This document shows positions 52,040 through 64,000 of a stretch of DNA of 64,000 nucleotides, one piece after another. The DNA comes from Canna indica. Taxonomy: Eukaryota; Streptophyta; Magnoliopsida; Zingiberales; Cannaceae. The stretch's first letter is position 1. Every line of letters starts with the position of its first letter. The DNA is taken from contig CP136891.1 of assembly GCA_034359265.1 (NCBI GenBank), forward strand, positions 42,214,001 to 42,278,000, in the 5' to 3' direction. The notes under the pieces were generated by a model, which had not been told where the DNA came from, did no database searches, and saw only the letters and a list, made by a program, of their open reading frames with translations. The position numbers and the translations under genes are program-made.

Positions 52040-55000
52040 TTATTTTTTACAGACTAATGCAAAGAATTACAAGATTTTTCAAACAGAATCTTGAACGAAG
52101 CCGACTAATTGAACTTCGGGGTATCGGCTCGAAACGCCCAGCAATCTGAGTCCCGAGCGACTCCAGAACATTCACTGAGATGGGAGAAGTTGTTAATCGA
52201 GTTATTTTTGACAGACTAATGCAAAGAATTGGAAGATTTTTCGAATAGAATTTTGAACGAAGCCGACTGATTGAACTTCGGGGTATCGGCTCGAAATACC
52301 CAACAATCTGAGTCCCGAGCGACTCCAGAACATTCCCTGTGATGGGAGAAGTTGTTAATCGAGTTATTTTTGAAAGACTAATGAGAAGAACTACACGCTT
52401 TTTCGAACAGAATGCTGAACGAAGCCTACTAATTGAACTTCGGGGTATCGGCTCGAAACGCCCAGCAATCTGAGTCCCGGGCGACTCCAGAACATTCACT
52501 GTGATGGAAGAAGTTGTTAATCGAGTTATTTTTGACAGACTAATGCAAAGAATTGGAAGATTTTTCGAATAGAATTTTGAACGAAGCCGACTGATTGAAC
52601 TTCGGGGTATCGGCTCGAAATGCCCAACAATCTGAGTCCCGAGCGACTCCAGAACATTCACTGTGATGGGAGAAGTTGTTAATCGAGTTATTTTTGAAAG
52701 ACTAATGAGAAGAACTACACTCTTTTTCGAACAGAATGCTGAACGAAGCCTACTAATTGAACTTTGGGGTATCGGCTCGAAACGCCCAGCAATCTGAGTC
52801 CCGGGCGACTCCAGAACATTCACTGTGATGGAAGAAGTTGTTAATCGAGTTACTTTTTACAGACTAATGCAAAGAATTACAAGATTTTTCAAACAGAATC
52901 TTGAACGAAGCCGACTAATTGAACTTCGGGGTATCGGCTCGAAATACCAAGCAATCTGAGTCCCGAGCGACTCCAGAACATTCACTGAGAAGGGAGAAGT
53001 TGTTAATCGAGTTATTTTTGACAGACTAATGAAAAGAACTACATGCTTTTTCGTACAGAATGCTGAACGAAGCCTACTAATTGAACTTTCGAGTATCGAC
53101 TCGAAACGACAAGAAATCTGAGTCCCGGGCGACTCCAGAACATTCAATGTGATGGAAGAAGTTGTTAATCGAGTTATTTTTTACAGACTAATGAAAAGAA
53201 CTAGACGCTTTTTTGAACAGAATGCTGAACGAAGCCTACTAATTGAACTTTCGAGTATCGACTCGAAACGACCAGAAATCTGAGTCCCGGGCGACTCCAG
53301 AACATTCACTGTGATGGAAGAAGTTGTTAATCGAGTTATTTTTTACAGACTAATGCAAAGAATTACAAGATTTTTCAAACAGAATCTTGAACGAAGCCGA
53401 CTAATTGAACTTCGGGGTATCGGCTCGAAACACCCAGCAATCTGAGTCCCGAGCGACTCCAGAACATTCACTGAGAAGGGAGAAGTTGTTAATCGAGTTA
53501 TTTTTGACAGACTAATGAAAAGAACTACATGCTTTTTCGAACAGAATGCTGAACGAAGCCTACTAATTGAACTTTCGAGTATCAACTCGAAACGACCAGA
53601 AATCTGAGTCCCGGGCGACTCCAGAACATTCAATGTGATGGAAGAAGTTGTTAATCGAGTTATTTTTTACAGACTAATGAAAAGAACTACACGCTTTTTC
53701 AAACAGAATCTTGAACGAAGCCGACTAATTGAACTTCGGGGTATCGGCTTGAAACGCCCAGCAATCTGAGTCCCGGGCGACTCCAGAACATTCACTGTGA
53801 TGGAAGAAGTTGTTAATCGAGTTATTTTTGACAGACTAATGCAAAGAATTAGAAGATTTTTCGAATAGAATTTTGAACGAAGCCGACTGATTGAACTTCT
53901 GGGTATCGGCTCGAAATGCCCAACAATCTGAGTCCCGAGCGACTCCAGAACATTCACTGTGATGGGAGAAGTTGTTAATCGAGTTATTTTTGAAAGACTA
54001 TTGAGAAGAACTACACAATTTTTCGAACAGAATGCTGAACGAAGCCTACTAATTGAACTTCGGGGTATCGGCTCGAAACGCCCAGCAATCTGAGTCCAGG
54101 GCGACTCCAGAACATTCACTATGATGGAAGAAGTTGTTAATCGAGTTACTTTTTACAGACTAATGCAAAGATTTACAAGATTTTTCAAACAGAATCTTGA
54201 ACGAAGCCGACTAACTGAACTTCGGGGTATCGGCTCGAAACGCCCAGCAATCTGAGTCCCGAGCGACTCCAGAACATTCACTGTGATGGGAGAAGTTGTT
54301 AATCGAGTTATTTTTGACAGACTAATGCAAAGAATTGGAAGATTTTTCGAATAGAATTTTGAACGAAGCCGACTGATTGAACTTCGGGGTTTCGACTCGA
54401 AATGCCCATCAATCTGAGTCCCGAGCGACTCCAGAACATTCACTGTGATGGGAGAAGTTGTTAATCGAGTTATTTTTGACAGACTAATGAGAAGAACTAC
54501 ACGCTTTTTCGAACAGAATGCTGAACGAAGCCTACTAATTGAACTTTCGAGTATCGACTCGAAACGACCAGAAATCTGAGTCCCGGGCGACTCCAGAATA
54601 TTCACTGTGATGGAAGAAGTTGTTAATCGAGTTATTTTTTACAGACTAATGCAAAGAATTACAAGATTTTTCAAACAGAATCTTGAACGAAGCCGACTAA
54701 TTGAACTTCGGGGTATCGGCTCGAAACGCCCAGCAATCTGAGTCCCGAGCGACTCCAGAACATTCACTGAGATGGGAGAAGTTGTTAATCGAGTTATTTT
54801 TGACAGACTAATGCAAAGAATTGGAAGATTTTTCGAATAGAATTTTGAACGAAGCCGACTGATTGAACTTCGGGGTATCGGCTCGAAATACCCAACAATC
54901 TGAGTCCCGAGCGACTCCAGAACATTCCCTGTGATGGGAGAAGTTGTTAATCGAGTTATTTTTGAAAGACTAATGAGAAGAACTACACGCTTTTTCGAAC

Positions 55001-58000
55001 AGAATGCTGAACGAAGCCTACTAATTGAACTTCGGGGTATCGGCTCGAAACGCCCAGCAATCTGAGTCCCGGGCGACTCCAGAACATTCACTGTGATGGA
55101 AGAAGTTGTTAATCGAGTTATTTTTGACAGACTAATGCAAAGAATTGGAAGATTTTTCGAATAGAATTTTGAACGAAGCCGACTGATTGAACTTCGGGGT
55201 ATCGGCTCGAAATGCCCAACAATCTGAGTCCCGAGCGACTCCAGAACATTCACTGTGATGGGAGAAGTTGTTAATCGAGTTATTTTTGAAAGACTAATGA
55301 GAAGAACTACACTCTTTTTCGAACAGAATGCTGAACGAAGCCTACTAATTGAACTTCGGGGTATCGGCTCGAAACGCCCAGCAATCTGAGTCCCGGGCGA
55401 CTCCAGAACATTCACTGTGATGGAAGAAGTTGTTAATCGAGTTACTTTTTACAGACTAATGCAAAGAATTACAAGATTTTTCAAACAGAATCTTGAACGA
55501 AGCCGACTAATTGAACTTCGGGGTATCGGCTCGAAATACCAAGCAATCTGAGTCCCGAGCGACTCCAGAACATTCACTGAGAAGGGAGAAGTTGTTAATC
55601 GAGTTATTTTTGACAGACTAATGAAAAGAACTACATGCTTTTTCGTACAGAATGCTGAACGAAGCCTACTAATTGAACTTTCGAGTATCGACTCGAAACG
55701 ACAAGAAATCTGAGTCCCGGGCGACTCCAGAACATTCAATGTGATGGAAGAAGTTGTTAATCGAGTTATTTTTTACAGACTAATGAAAAGAACTAGACGC
55801 TTTTTTGAACAGAATGCTGAACGAAGCCTACTAATTGAACTTTCGAGTATCGACTCGAAACGACCAGAAATCTGAGTCCCGGGCGACTCCAGAACATTCA
55901 CTGTGATGGAAGAAGTTGTTAATCGAGTTATTTTTTACAGACTAATGCAAAGAATTACAAGATTTTTCAAACAGAATCTTGAACGAAGCCGACTAATTGA
56001 ACTTCGGGGTATCGGCTCGAAACACCCAGCAATCTGAGTCCCGAGCGACTCCAGAACATTCACTGAGAAGGGAGAAGTTGTTAATCGAGTTATTTTTGAC
56101 AGACTAATGAAAAGAACTACATGCTTTTTCGAACAGAATGCTGAACGAAGCCTACTAATTGAACTTTCGAGTATCAACTCGAAACGACCAGAAATCTGAG
56201 TCCCGGGCGACTCCAGAACATTCAATGTGATGGAAGAAGTTGTTAATCGAGTTATTTTTTACAGACTAATGAAAAGAACTACACGCTTTTTCAAACAGAA
56301 TCTTGAACGAAGCCGACTAATTGAACTTCGGGGTATCGGCTTGAAACGCCCAGCAATCTGAGTCCCGGGCGACTCCAGAACATTCACTGTGATGGAAGAA
56401 GTTGTTAATCGAGTTATTTTTGACAGACTAATGCAAAGAATTAGAAGATTTTTCGAATAGAATTTTGAACGAAGCCGACTGATTGAACTTCTGGGTATCG
56501 GCTCGAAATGCCCAACAATCTGAGTCCCGAGCGACTCCAGAACATTCACTGTGATGGGAGAAGTTGTTAATCGAGTTATTTTTGAAAGACTATTGAGAAG
56601 AACTACACAATTTTTCGAACAGAATGCTGAACGAAGCCTACTAATTGAACTTCGGGGTATCGGCTCGAAACGCCCAGCAATCTGAGTCCAGGGCGACTCC
56701 AGAACATTCACTATGATGGAAGAAGTTGTTAATCGAGTTACTTTTTACAGACTAATGCAAAGATTTACAAGATTTTTCAAACAGAATCTTGAACGAAGCC
56801 GACTAACTGAACTTCGGGGTATCGGCTCGAAACGCCCAGCAATCTGAGTCCCGAGCGACTCCAGAACATTCACTGTGATGGGAGAAGTTGTTAATCGAGT
56901 TATTTTTGACAGACTAATGAAAAGAACTACACGCTTTTTCGAACAAAATACTGAACGAAGCCTACTAATTGAACTTTCGAGTATCGACTCGAAACGACAA
57001 GAAATCTGAGTCCCTGGCGACTCCAGAACATTCACTGTGATGGAAGAAGTTGTTTATCGAGTTATTTTTTACAGACTAATGCAAAGAATTACAAGATTTT
57101 TCAAACAGAATCTTGAACGAAGCCGACTAATTGAACTTCGGGGTATCGGCTCGAAACGCCCAGCAATCTGAGTCCCGAGCGACTCCAGAACATTCACTGA
57201 GATGGGAGAAGTTGTTAATCGAGTTATTTTTGACAGACTAATGCAAAGAATTGGAAGATTTTTCGAATAGAATTTTGAACGAAGCCGACTGATTGAACTT
57301 CGGGGTATCGGCTCGAAATACCCAACAATCTGAGTCCCGAGCGACTCCAGAACATTCCCTGTGATGGGAGAAGTTGTTAATCGAGTTATTTTTGAAAGAC
57401 TAATGAGAAGAACTACACGCTTTTTCGAACAGAATGCTGAACGAAGCCTACTAATTGAACTTCGGGGTATCGGCTCGAAACGCCCAGCAATCTGAGTCCC
57501 GGGCGACTCCAGAACATTCACTGTGATGGAAGAAGTTGTTAATCGAGTTATTTTTGACAGACTAATGCAAAGAATTGGAAGATTTTTCGAATAGAATTTT
57601 GAACGAAGCCGACTGATTGAACTTCGGGGTATCGGCTCGAAATGCCCAACAATCTGAGTCCCGAGCGACTCCAGAACATTCACTGTGATGGGAGAAGTTG
57701 TTAATCGAGTTATTTTTGAAAGACTAATGAGAAGAACTACACTCTTTTTCGAACAGAATGCTGAACGAAGCCTACTAATTGAACTTTGGGGTATCGGCTC
57801 GAAACGCCCAGCAATCTGAGTCCCGGGCGACTCCAGAACATTCACTGTGATGGAAGAAGTTGTTAATCGAGTTACTTTTTACAGACTAATGCAAAGAATT
57901 ACAAGATTTTTCAAACAGAATCTTGAACGAAGCCGACTAATTGAACTTCGGGGTATCGGCTCGAAATACCAAGCAATCTGAGTCCCGAGCGACTCCAGAA

Positions 58001-61000
58001 CATTCACTGAGAAGGGAGAAGTTGTTAATCGAGTTATTTTTGACAGACTAATGAAAAGAACTACATGCTTTTTCGTACAGAATGCTGAACGAAGCCTACT
58101 AATTGAACTTTCGAGTATCGACTCGAAACGACAAGAAATCTGAGTCCCGGGCGACTCCAGAACATTCAATGTGATGGAAGAAGTTGTTAATCGAGTTATT
58201 TTTTACAGACTAATGAAAAGAACTAGACGCTTTTTTGAACAGAATGCTGAACGAAGCCTACTAATTGAACTTTCGAGTATCGACTCGAAACGACCAGAAA
58301 TCTGAGTCCCGGGCGACTCCAGAACATTCACTGTGATGGAAGAAGTTGTTAATCGAGTTATTTTTTACAGACTAATGCAAAGAATTACAAGATTTTTCAA
58401 ACAGAATCTTGAACGAAGCCGACTAATTGAACTTCGGGGTATCGGCTCGAAACACCCAGCAATCTGAGTCCCGAGCGACTCCAGAACATTCACTGAGAAG
58501 GGAGAAGTTGTTAATCGAGTTATTTTTGACAGACTAATGAAAAGAACTACATGCTTTTTCGAACAGAATGCTGAACGAAGCCTACTAATTGAACTTTCGA
58601 GTATCAACTCGAAACGACCAGAAATCTGAGTCCCGGGCGACTCCAGAACATTCAATGTGATGGAAGAAGTTGTTAATCGAGTTATTTTTTACAGACTAAT
58701 GAAAAGAACTACACGCTTTTTCAAACAGAATCTTGAACGAAGCCGACTAATTGAACTTCGGGGTATCGGCTTGAAACGCCCAGCAATCTGAGTCCCGGGC
58801 GACTCCAGAACATTCACTGTGATGGAAGAAGTTGTTAATCGAGTTATTTTTGACAGACTAATGCAAAGAATTAGAAGATTTTTCGAATAGAATTTTGAAC
58901 GAAGCCGACTGATTGAACTTCTGGGTATCGGCTCGAAATGCCCAACAATCTGAGTCCCGAGCGACTCCAGAACATTCACTGTGATGGGAGAAGTTGTTAA
59001 TCGAGTTATTTTTGAAAGACTATTGAGAAGAACTACACAATTTTTCGAACAGAATGCTGAACGAAGCCTACTAATTGAACTTCGGGGTATCGGCTCGAAA
59101 CGCCCAGCAATCTGAGTCCAGGGCGACTCCAGAACATTCACTATGATGGAAGAAGTTGTTAATCGAGTTACTTTTTACAGACTAATGCAAAGATTTACAA
59201 GATTTTTCAAACAGAATCTTGAACGAAGCCGACTAACTGAACTTCGGGGTATCGGCTCGAAACGCCCAGCAATCTGAGTCCCGAGCGACTCCAGAACATT
59301 CACTGTGATGGGAGAAGTTGTTAATCGAGTTATTTTTGACAGACTAATGCAAAGAATTGGAAGATTTTTCGAATAGAATTTTGAACGAAGCCGACTGATT
59401 GAACTTCGGGGTTTCGACTCGAAATGCCCATCAATCTGAGTCCCGAGCGACTCCAGAACATTCACTGTGATGGGAGAAGTTGTTAATCGAGTTATTTTTG
59501 ACAGACTAATGAGAAGAACTACACGCTTTTTCGAACAGAATGCTGAACGAAGCCTACTAATTGAACTTTCGAGTATCGACTCGAAACGACCAGAAATCTG
59601 AGTCCCGGGCGACTCCAGAATATTCACTGTGATGGAAGAAGTTGTTAATCGAGTTATTTTTTACAGACTAATGCAAAGAATTACAAGATTTTTCAAACAG
59701 AATCTTGAACGAAGCCGACTAATTGAACTTCGGGGTATCGGCTCGAAACGCCCAGCAATCTGAGTCCCGAGCGACTCCAGAACATTCACTGAGATGGGAG
59801 AAGTTGTTAATCGAGTTATTTTTGACAGACTAATGCAAAGAATTGGAAGATTTTTCGAATAGAATTTTGAACGAAGCCGACTGATTGAACTTCGGGGTAT
59901 CGGCTCGAAATACCCAACAATCTGAGTCCCGAGCGACTCCAGAACATTCCCTGTGATGGGAGAAGTTGTTAATCGAGTTATTTTTGAAAGACTAATGAGA
60001 AGAACTACACGCTTTTTCGAACAGAATGCTGAACGAAGCCTACTAATTGAACTTCGGGGTATCGGCTCGAAACGCCCAGCAATCTGAGTCCCGGGCGACT
60101 CCAGAACATTCACTGTGATGGAAGAAGTTGTTAATCGAGTTATTTTTGACAGACTAATGCAAAGAATTGGAAGATTTTTCGAATAGAATTTTGAACGAAG
60201 CCGACTGATTGAACTTCGGGGTATCGGCTCGAAATGCCCAACAATCTGAGTCCCGAGCGACTCCAGAACATTCACTGTGATGGGAGAAGTTGTTAATCGA
60301 GTTATTTTTGAAAGACTAATGAGAAGAACTACACTCTTTTTCGAACAGAATGCTGAACGAAGCCTACTAATTGAACTTCGGGGTATCGGCTCGAAACGCC
60401 CAGCAATCTGAGTCCCGGGCGACTCCAGAACATTCACTGTGATGGAAGAAGTTGTTAATCGAGTTACTTTTTACAGACTAATGCAAAGAATTACAAGATT
60501 TTTCAAACAGAATCTTGAACGAAGCCGACTAATTGAACTTCGGGGTATCGGCTCGAAATACCAAGCAATCTGAGTCCCGAGCGACTCCAGAACATTCACT
60601 GAGAAGGGAGAAGTTGTTAATCGAGTTATTTTTGACAGACTAATGAAAAGAACTACATGCTTTTTCGTACAGAATGCTGAACGAAGCCTACTAATTGAAC
60701 TTTCGAGTATCGACTCGAAACGACAAGAAATCTGAGTCCCGGGCGACTCCAGAACATTCAATGTGATGGAAGAAGTTGTTAATCGAGTTATTTTTTACAG
60801 ACTAATGAAAAGAACTAGACGCTTTTTTGAACAGAATGCTGAACGAAGCCTACTAATTGAACTTTCGAGTATCGACTCGAAACGACCAGAAATCTGAGTC
60901 CCGGGCGACTCCAGAACATTCACTGTGATGGAAGAAGTTGTTAATCGAGTTATTTTTTACAGACTAATGCAAAGAATTACAAGATTTTTCAAACAGAATC

Positions 61001-63670
61001 TTGAACGAAGCCGACTAATTGAACTTCGGGGTATCGGCTCGAAACACCCAGCAATCTGAGTCCCGAGCGACTCCAGAACATTCACTGAGAAGGGAGAAGT
61101 TGTTAATCGAGTTATTTTTGACAGACTAATGAAAAGAACTACATGCTTTTTCGAACAGAATGCTGAACGAAGCCTACTAATTGAACTTTCGAGTATCAAC
61201 TCGAAACGACCAGAAATCTGAGTCCCGGGCGACTCCAGAACATTCAATGTGATGGAAGAAGTTGTTAATCGAGTTATTTTTTACAGACTAATGAAAAGAA
61301 CTACACGCTTTTTCAAACAGAATCTTGAACGAAGCCGACTAATTGAACTTCGGGGTATCGGCTTGAAACGCCCAGCAATCTGAGTCCCGGGCGACTCCAG
61401 AACATTCACTGTGATGGAAGAAGTTGTTAATCGAGTTATTTTTGACAGACTAATGCAAAGAATTAGAAGATTTTTCGAATAGAATTTTGAACGAAGCCGA
61501 CTGATTGAACTTCTGGGTATCGGCTCGAAATGCCCAACAATCTGAGTCCCGAGCGACTCCAGAACATTCACTGTGATGGGAGAAGTTGTTAATCGAGTTA
61601 TTTTTGAAAGACTATTGAGAAGAACTACACAATTTTTCGAACAGAATGCTGAACGAAGCCTACTAATTGAACTTCGGGGTATCGGCTCGAAACGCCCAGC
61701 AATCTGAGTCCAGGGCGACTCCAGAACATTCACTATGATGGAAGAAGTTGTTAATCGAGTTACTTTTTACAGACTAATGCAAAGATTTACAAGATTTTTC
61801 AAACAGAATCTTGAACGAAGCCGACTAACTGAACTTCGGGGTATCGGCTCGAAACGCCCAGCAATCTGAGTCCCGAGCGACTCCAGAACATTCACTGTGA
61901 TGGGAGAAGTTGTTAATCGAGTTATTTTTGACAGACTAATGAAAAGAACTACACGCTTTTTCGAACAAAATACTGAACGAAGCCTACTAATTGAACTTTC
62001 GAGTATCGACTCGAAACGACAAGAAATCTGAGTCCCTGGCGACTCCAGAACATTCACTGTGATGGAAGAAGTTGTTTATCGAGTTATTTTTTACAGACTA
62101 ATGCAAAGAATTACAAGATTTTTCAAACAGAATCTTGAACGAAGCCGACTAATTGAACTTCGGGGTATCGGCTCGAAACGCCCAGCAATCTGAGTCCCGA
62201 GCGACTCCAGAACATTCACTGAGATGGGAGAAGTTGTTAATCGAGTTATTTTTGACAGACTAATGCAAAGAATTGGAAGATTTTTCGAATAGAATTTTGA
62301 ACGAAGCCGACTGATTGAACTTCGGGGTATCGGCTCGAAATACCCAACAATCTGAGTCCCGAGCGACTCCAGAACATTCCCTGTGATGGGAGAAGTTGTT
62401 AATCGAGTTATTTTTGAAAGACTAATGAGAAGAACTACACGCTTTTTCGAACAGAATGCTGAACGAAGCCTACTAATTGAACTTCGGGGTATCGGCTCGA
62501 AACGCCCAGCAATCTGAGTCCCGGGCGACTCCAGAACATTCACTGTGATGGAAGAAGTTGTTAATCGAGTTATTTTTGACAGACTAATGCAAAGAATTGG
62601 AAGATTTTTCGAATAGAATTTTGAACGAAGCCGACTGATTGAACTTCGGGGTATCGGCTCGAAATGCCCAACAATCTGAGTCCCGAGCGACTCCAGAACA
62701 TTCACTGTGATGGGAGAAGTTGTTAATCGAGTTATTTTTGAAAGACTAATGAGAAGAACTACACTCTTTTTCGAACAGAATGCTGAACGAAGCCTACTAA
62801 TTGAACTTCGGGGTATCGGCTCGAAACGCCCAGCAATCTGAGTCCCGGGCGACTCCAGAACATTCACTGTGATGGAAGAAGTTGTTAATCGAGTTACTTT
62901 TTACAGACTAATGCAAAGAATTACAAGATTTTTCAAACAGAATCTTGAACGAAGCCGACTAATTGAACTTCGGGGTATCGGCTCGAAATACCAAGCAATC
63001 TGAGTCCCGAGCGACTCCAGAACATTCACTGAGAAGGGAGAAGTTGTTAATCGAGTTATTTTTGACAGACTAATGAAAAGAACTACATGCTTTTTCGTAC
63101 AGAATGCTGAACGAAGCCTACTAATTGAACTTTCGAGTATCGACTCGAAACGACAAGAAATCTGAGTCCCGGGCGACTCCAGAACATTCAATGTGATGGA
63201 AGAAGTTGTTAATCGAGTTATTTTTTACAGACTAATGAAAAGAACTAGACGCTTTTTTGAACAGAATGCTGAACGAAGCCTACTAATTGAACTTTCGAGT
63301 ATCGACTCGAAACGACCAGAAATCTGAGTCCCGGGCGACTCCAGAACATTCACTGTGATGGAAGAAGTTGTTAATCGAGTTATTTTTTACAGACTAATGC
63401 AAAGAATTACAAGATTTTTCAAACAGAATCTTGAACGAAGCCGACTAATTGAACTTCGGGGTATCGGCTCGAAACACCCAGCAATCTGAGTCCCGAGCGA
63501 CTCCAGAACATTCACTGAGAAGGGAGAAGTTGTTAATCGAGTTATTTTTGACAGACTAATGAAAAGAACTACATGCTTTTTCGAACAGAATGCTGAACGA
63601 AGCCTACTAATTGAACTTTCGAGTATCAACTCGAAACGACCAGAAATCTGAGTCCCGGGCGACTCCAGAA
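52040..63670. repeat. HOR domain IV: about 2.3 copies of a 5,022-bp 31-mer (2,592 + 2,430 bp halves)
   Basis: The monomer variant with ACTATTGAGAAG and ACACAATTTTTCG (about 53998) recurs at about 56590, 59020 and 61612. The spacings are 2,592, 2,430 and 2,592 bp, so two half-units of 16 and 15 monomers alternate. The halves differ in one module: the longer one has a C-type monomer with GGGTTTCGACTCG (54387, 59409), the shorter has the CAAAATACTGAACG module (56944, 61966). A private T in GAACTTTGGGG at 52765 and 57787 confirms the 5,022-bp period. The third copy has C there (62809). Confidence 0.9.
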
Positions 63671-64000
63671 TATTCACTGTGATGGAAGAAGTTGTTAATC
63701 GAGTTATTTTTGACAGACTAATGCAAAGAATTGGAAGATTTTTCGAATAGAATTTTGAACGAAGCCGACTGATTGAACTTCGGGGTTTCGACTCGAAATG
63801 CCCATCAATCTGAGTCCCGAGCGACTCCAGAACATTCACTGTGATGGGAGAAGTTGTTAATCGAGTTATTTTTGACAGACTAATGAGAAGAACTACACGC
63901 TTTTTCGAACAGAATGCTGAACGAAGCCTACTAATTGAACTTTCGAGTATCGACTCGAAACGACCAGAAATCTGAGTCCCGGGCGACTCCAGAATATTCA
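63671..64000. repeat. Satellite at the right edge: second copy of the 51.4-52.0 kb junction module
   Basis: From CCAGAATATTCACTGTG (about 63667) the sequence leaves the HOR IV order and follows 51680-52012 at an offset of 11,988 bp to the end of the window. It is cut by the window edge. Confidence 0.82.

Larger units (their letters stand above)
1..64000. repeat. 162-bp satellite DNA family (whole window except the LINE)
   Basis: Tandem monomers of about 162 bp fill the window apart from 1997-3210, all head to tail. Conserved blocks recurring in nearly every monomer are GAACATTCACTGTGATGG, GTTGTTAATCGAGTTATTTT, GACTAATGCAAAGAA, GAACGAAGCC, TGAACTT and CTGAGTCCCG. Three types are visible: A (ATTACAAGATTTTTC), B (ACTACACGCTTTTTCG) and C (ATTGGAAGATTTTTCGAATAG). 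A or C monomers are usually followed by GGGAGAAG and TTTTTGACAG. B monomers are usually followed by GGAAGAAG and TTTTTTACAG, so an A-B or C-B dimer of 324 bp is a common sub-unit. A monomer near nucleosome-plus-linker length is common in plant centromeric satellites (known). A centromeric location here is inference only. I do not recognise the family. Confidence 0.97.

Noticed and set aside
413..63839. More than a hundred minus-strand ORFs of about 79-258 codons with a 54-residue repeat (for example 692-1468 and 36187-36963).
   Set aside because: The monomer is 162 bp, so it is a multiple of three and one frame stays open across neighbouring monomers unless a variant such as TTTTTTACAG adds a stop. 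The ORFs start and stop with the satellite variants, have no promoter or known domain, and are disrupted freely between copies (for example the stops at about 43370 and 48031). I treat them as non-coding satellite.
1..64000. rRNA, tRNA, telomeric repeats, LTR retrotransposons.
   Set aside because: None was seen. No TTTAGGG-type runs, no tRNA-like or rDNA-like segments, and no LTR pair were found by eye.

Overview
The window is almost entirely tandem satellite DNA from a nuclear genome. There is no recognisable intact gene. The only non-satellite sequence is a 5'-truncated LINE retrotransposon of about 1.2 kb (1997-3210). Its frame carries the C-terminal zinc-binding region typical of plant LINE reverse-transcriptase proteins. 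This, with the ~162-bp monomer, points to a flowering plant chromosome, probably a centromeric or pericentromeric (less likely subtelomeric) heterochromatin block. I do not recognise the satellite family or the species.

The basic unit is about 162 bp, and the window holds roughly 385-390 monomers, all in one orientation. Three monomer types can be told apart by eye. A-type carries ATTACAAGATTTTTC. B-type carries ACTACACGCTTTTTCG and the dyad TTTCGAGT-ATCG-ACTCGAAA. C-type carries ATTGGAAGATTTTTCGAATAG. They are arranged in fixed orders, so the array is a series of higher-order repeats (HORs).

Layout from left to right: (0) 1-4309, an older, more diverged 8-9-mer HOR, interrupted by the LINE with a perfect 16-bp target-site duplication. 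(I) 4310-24981, eight copies of a 2,584-bp 16-mer; copies 1-6 alternate between two haplotypes, giving a 5,168-bp 32-mer. (mosaic) 24982-26949, rearranged pieces of HOR I. (II) 26950-31715, about 4.2 copies of a 1,134-bp 7-mer. (mosaic) 31716-35144, pieces resembling domains 0 and I. (III) 35145-51403, about 2.3 copies of a 6,958-bp 43-mer that itself contains a nested 1,458-bp 9-mer duplication. (IV) 52040-63670, about 2.3 copies of a 5,022-bp 31-mer made of alternating 2,592-bp and 2,430-bp halves. An 11,988-bp (74-mer) offset also links 48.8-52.0 kb with 60.8-64.0 kb.

The monomer is exactly 54 codons long, so the minus strand shows many ORFs of 79-258 codons. I treat these as by-products of the repeat and not as genes. 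I see no tRNA, rRNA, CRISPR or promoter. The genome-biology content is the nested HOR architecture, the dyad symmetries in the monomers and the dated insertion. HOR boundaries were placed by eye from shared diagnostic bases and may be off by some tens of bases where flanking monomers are similar.
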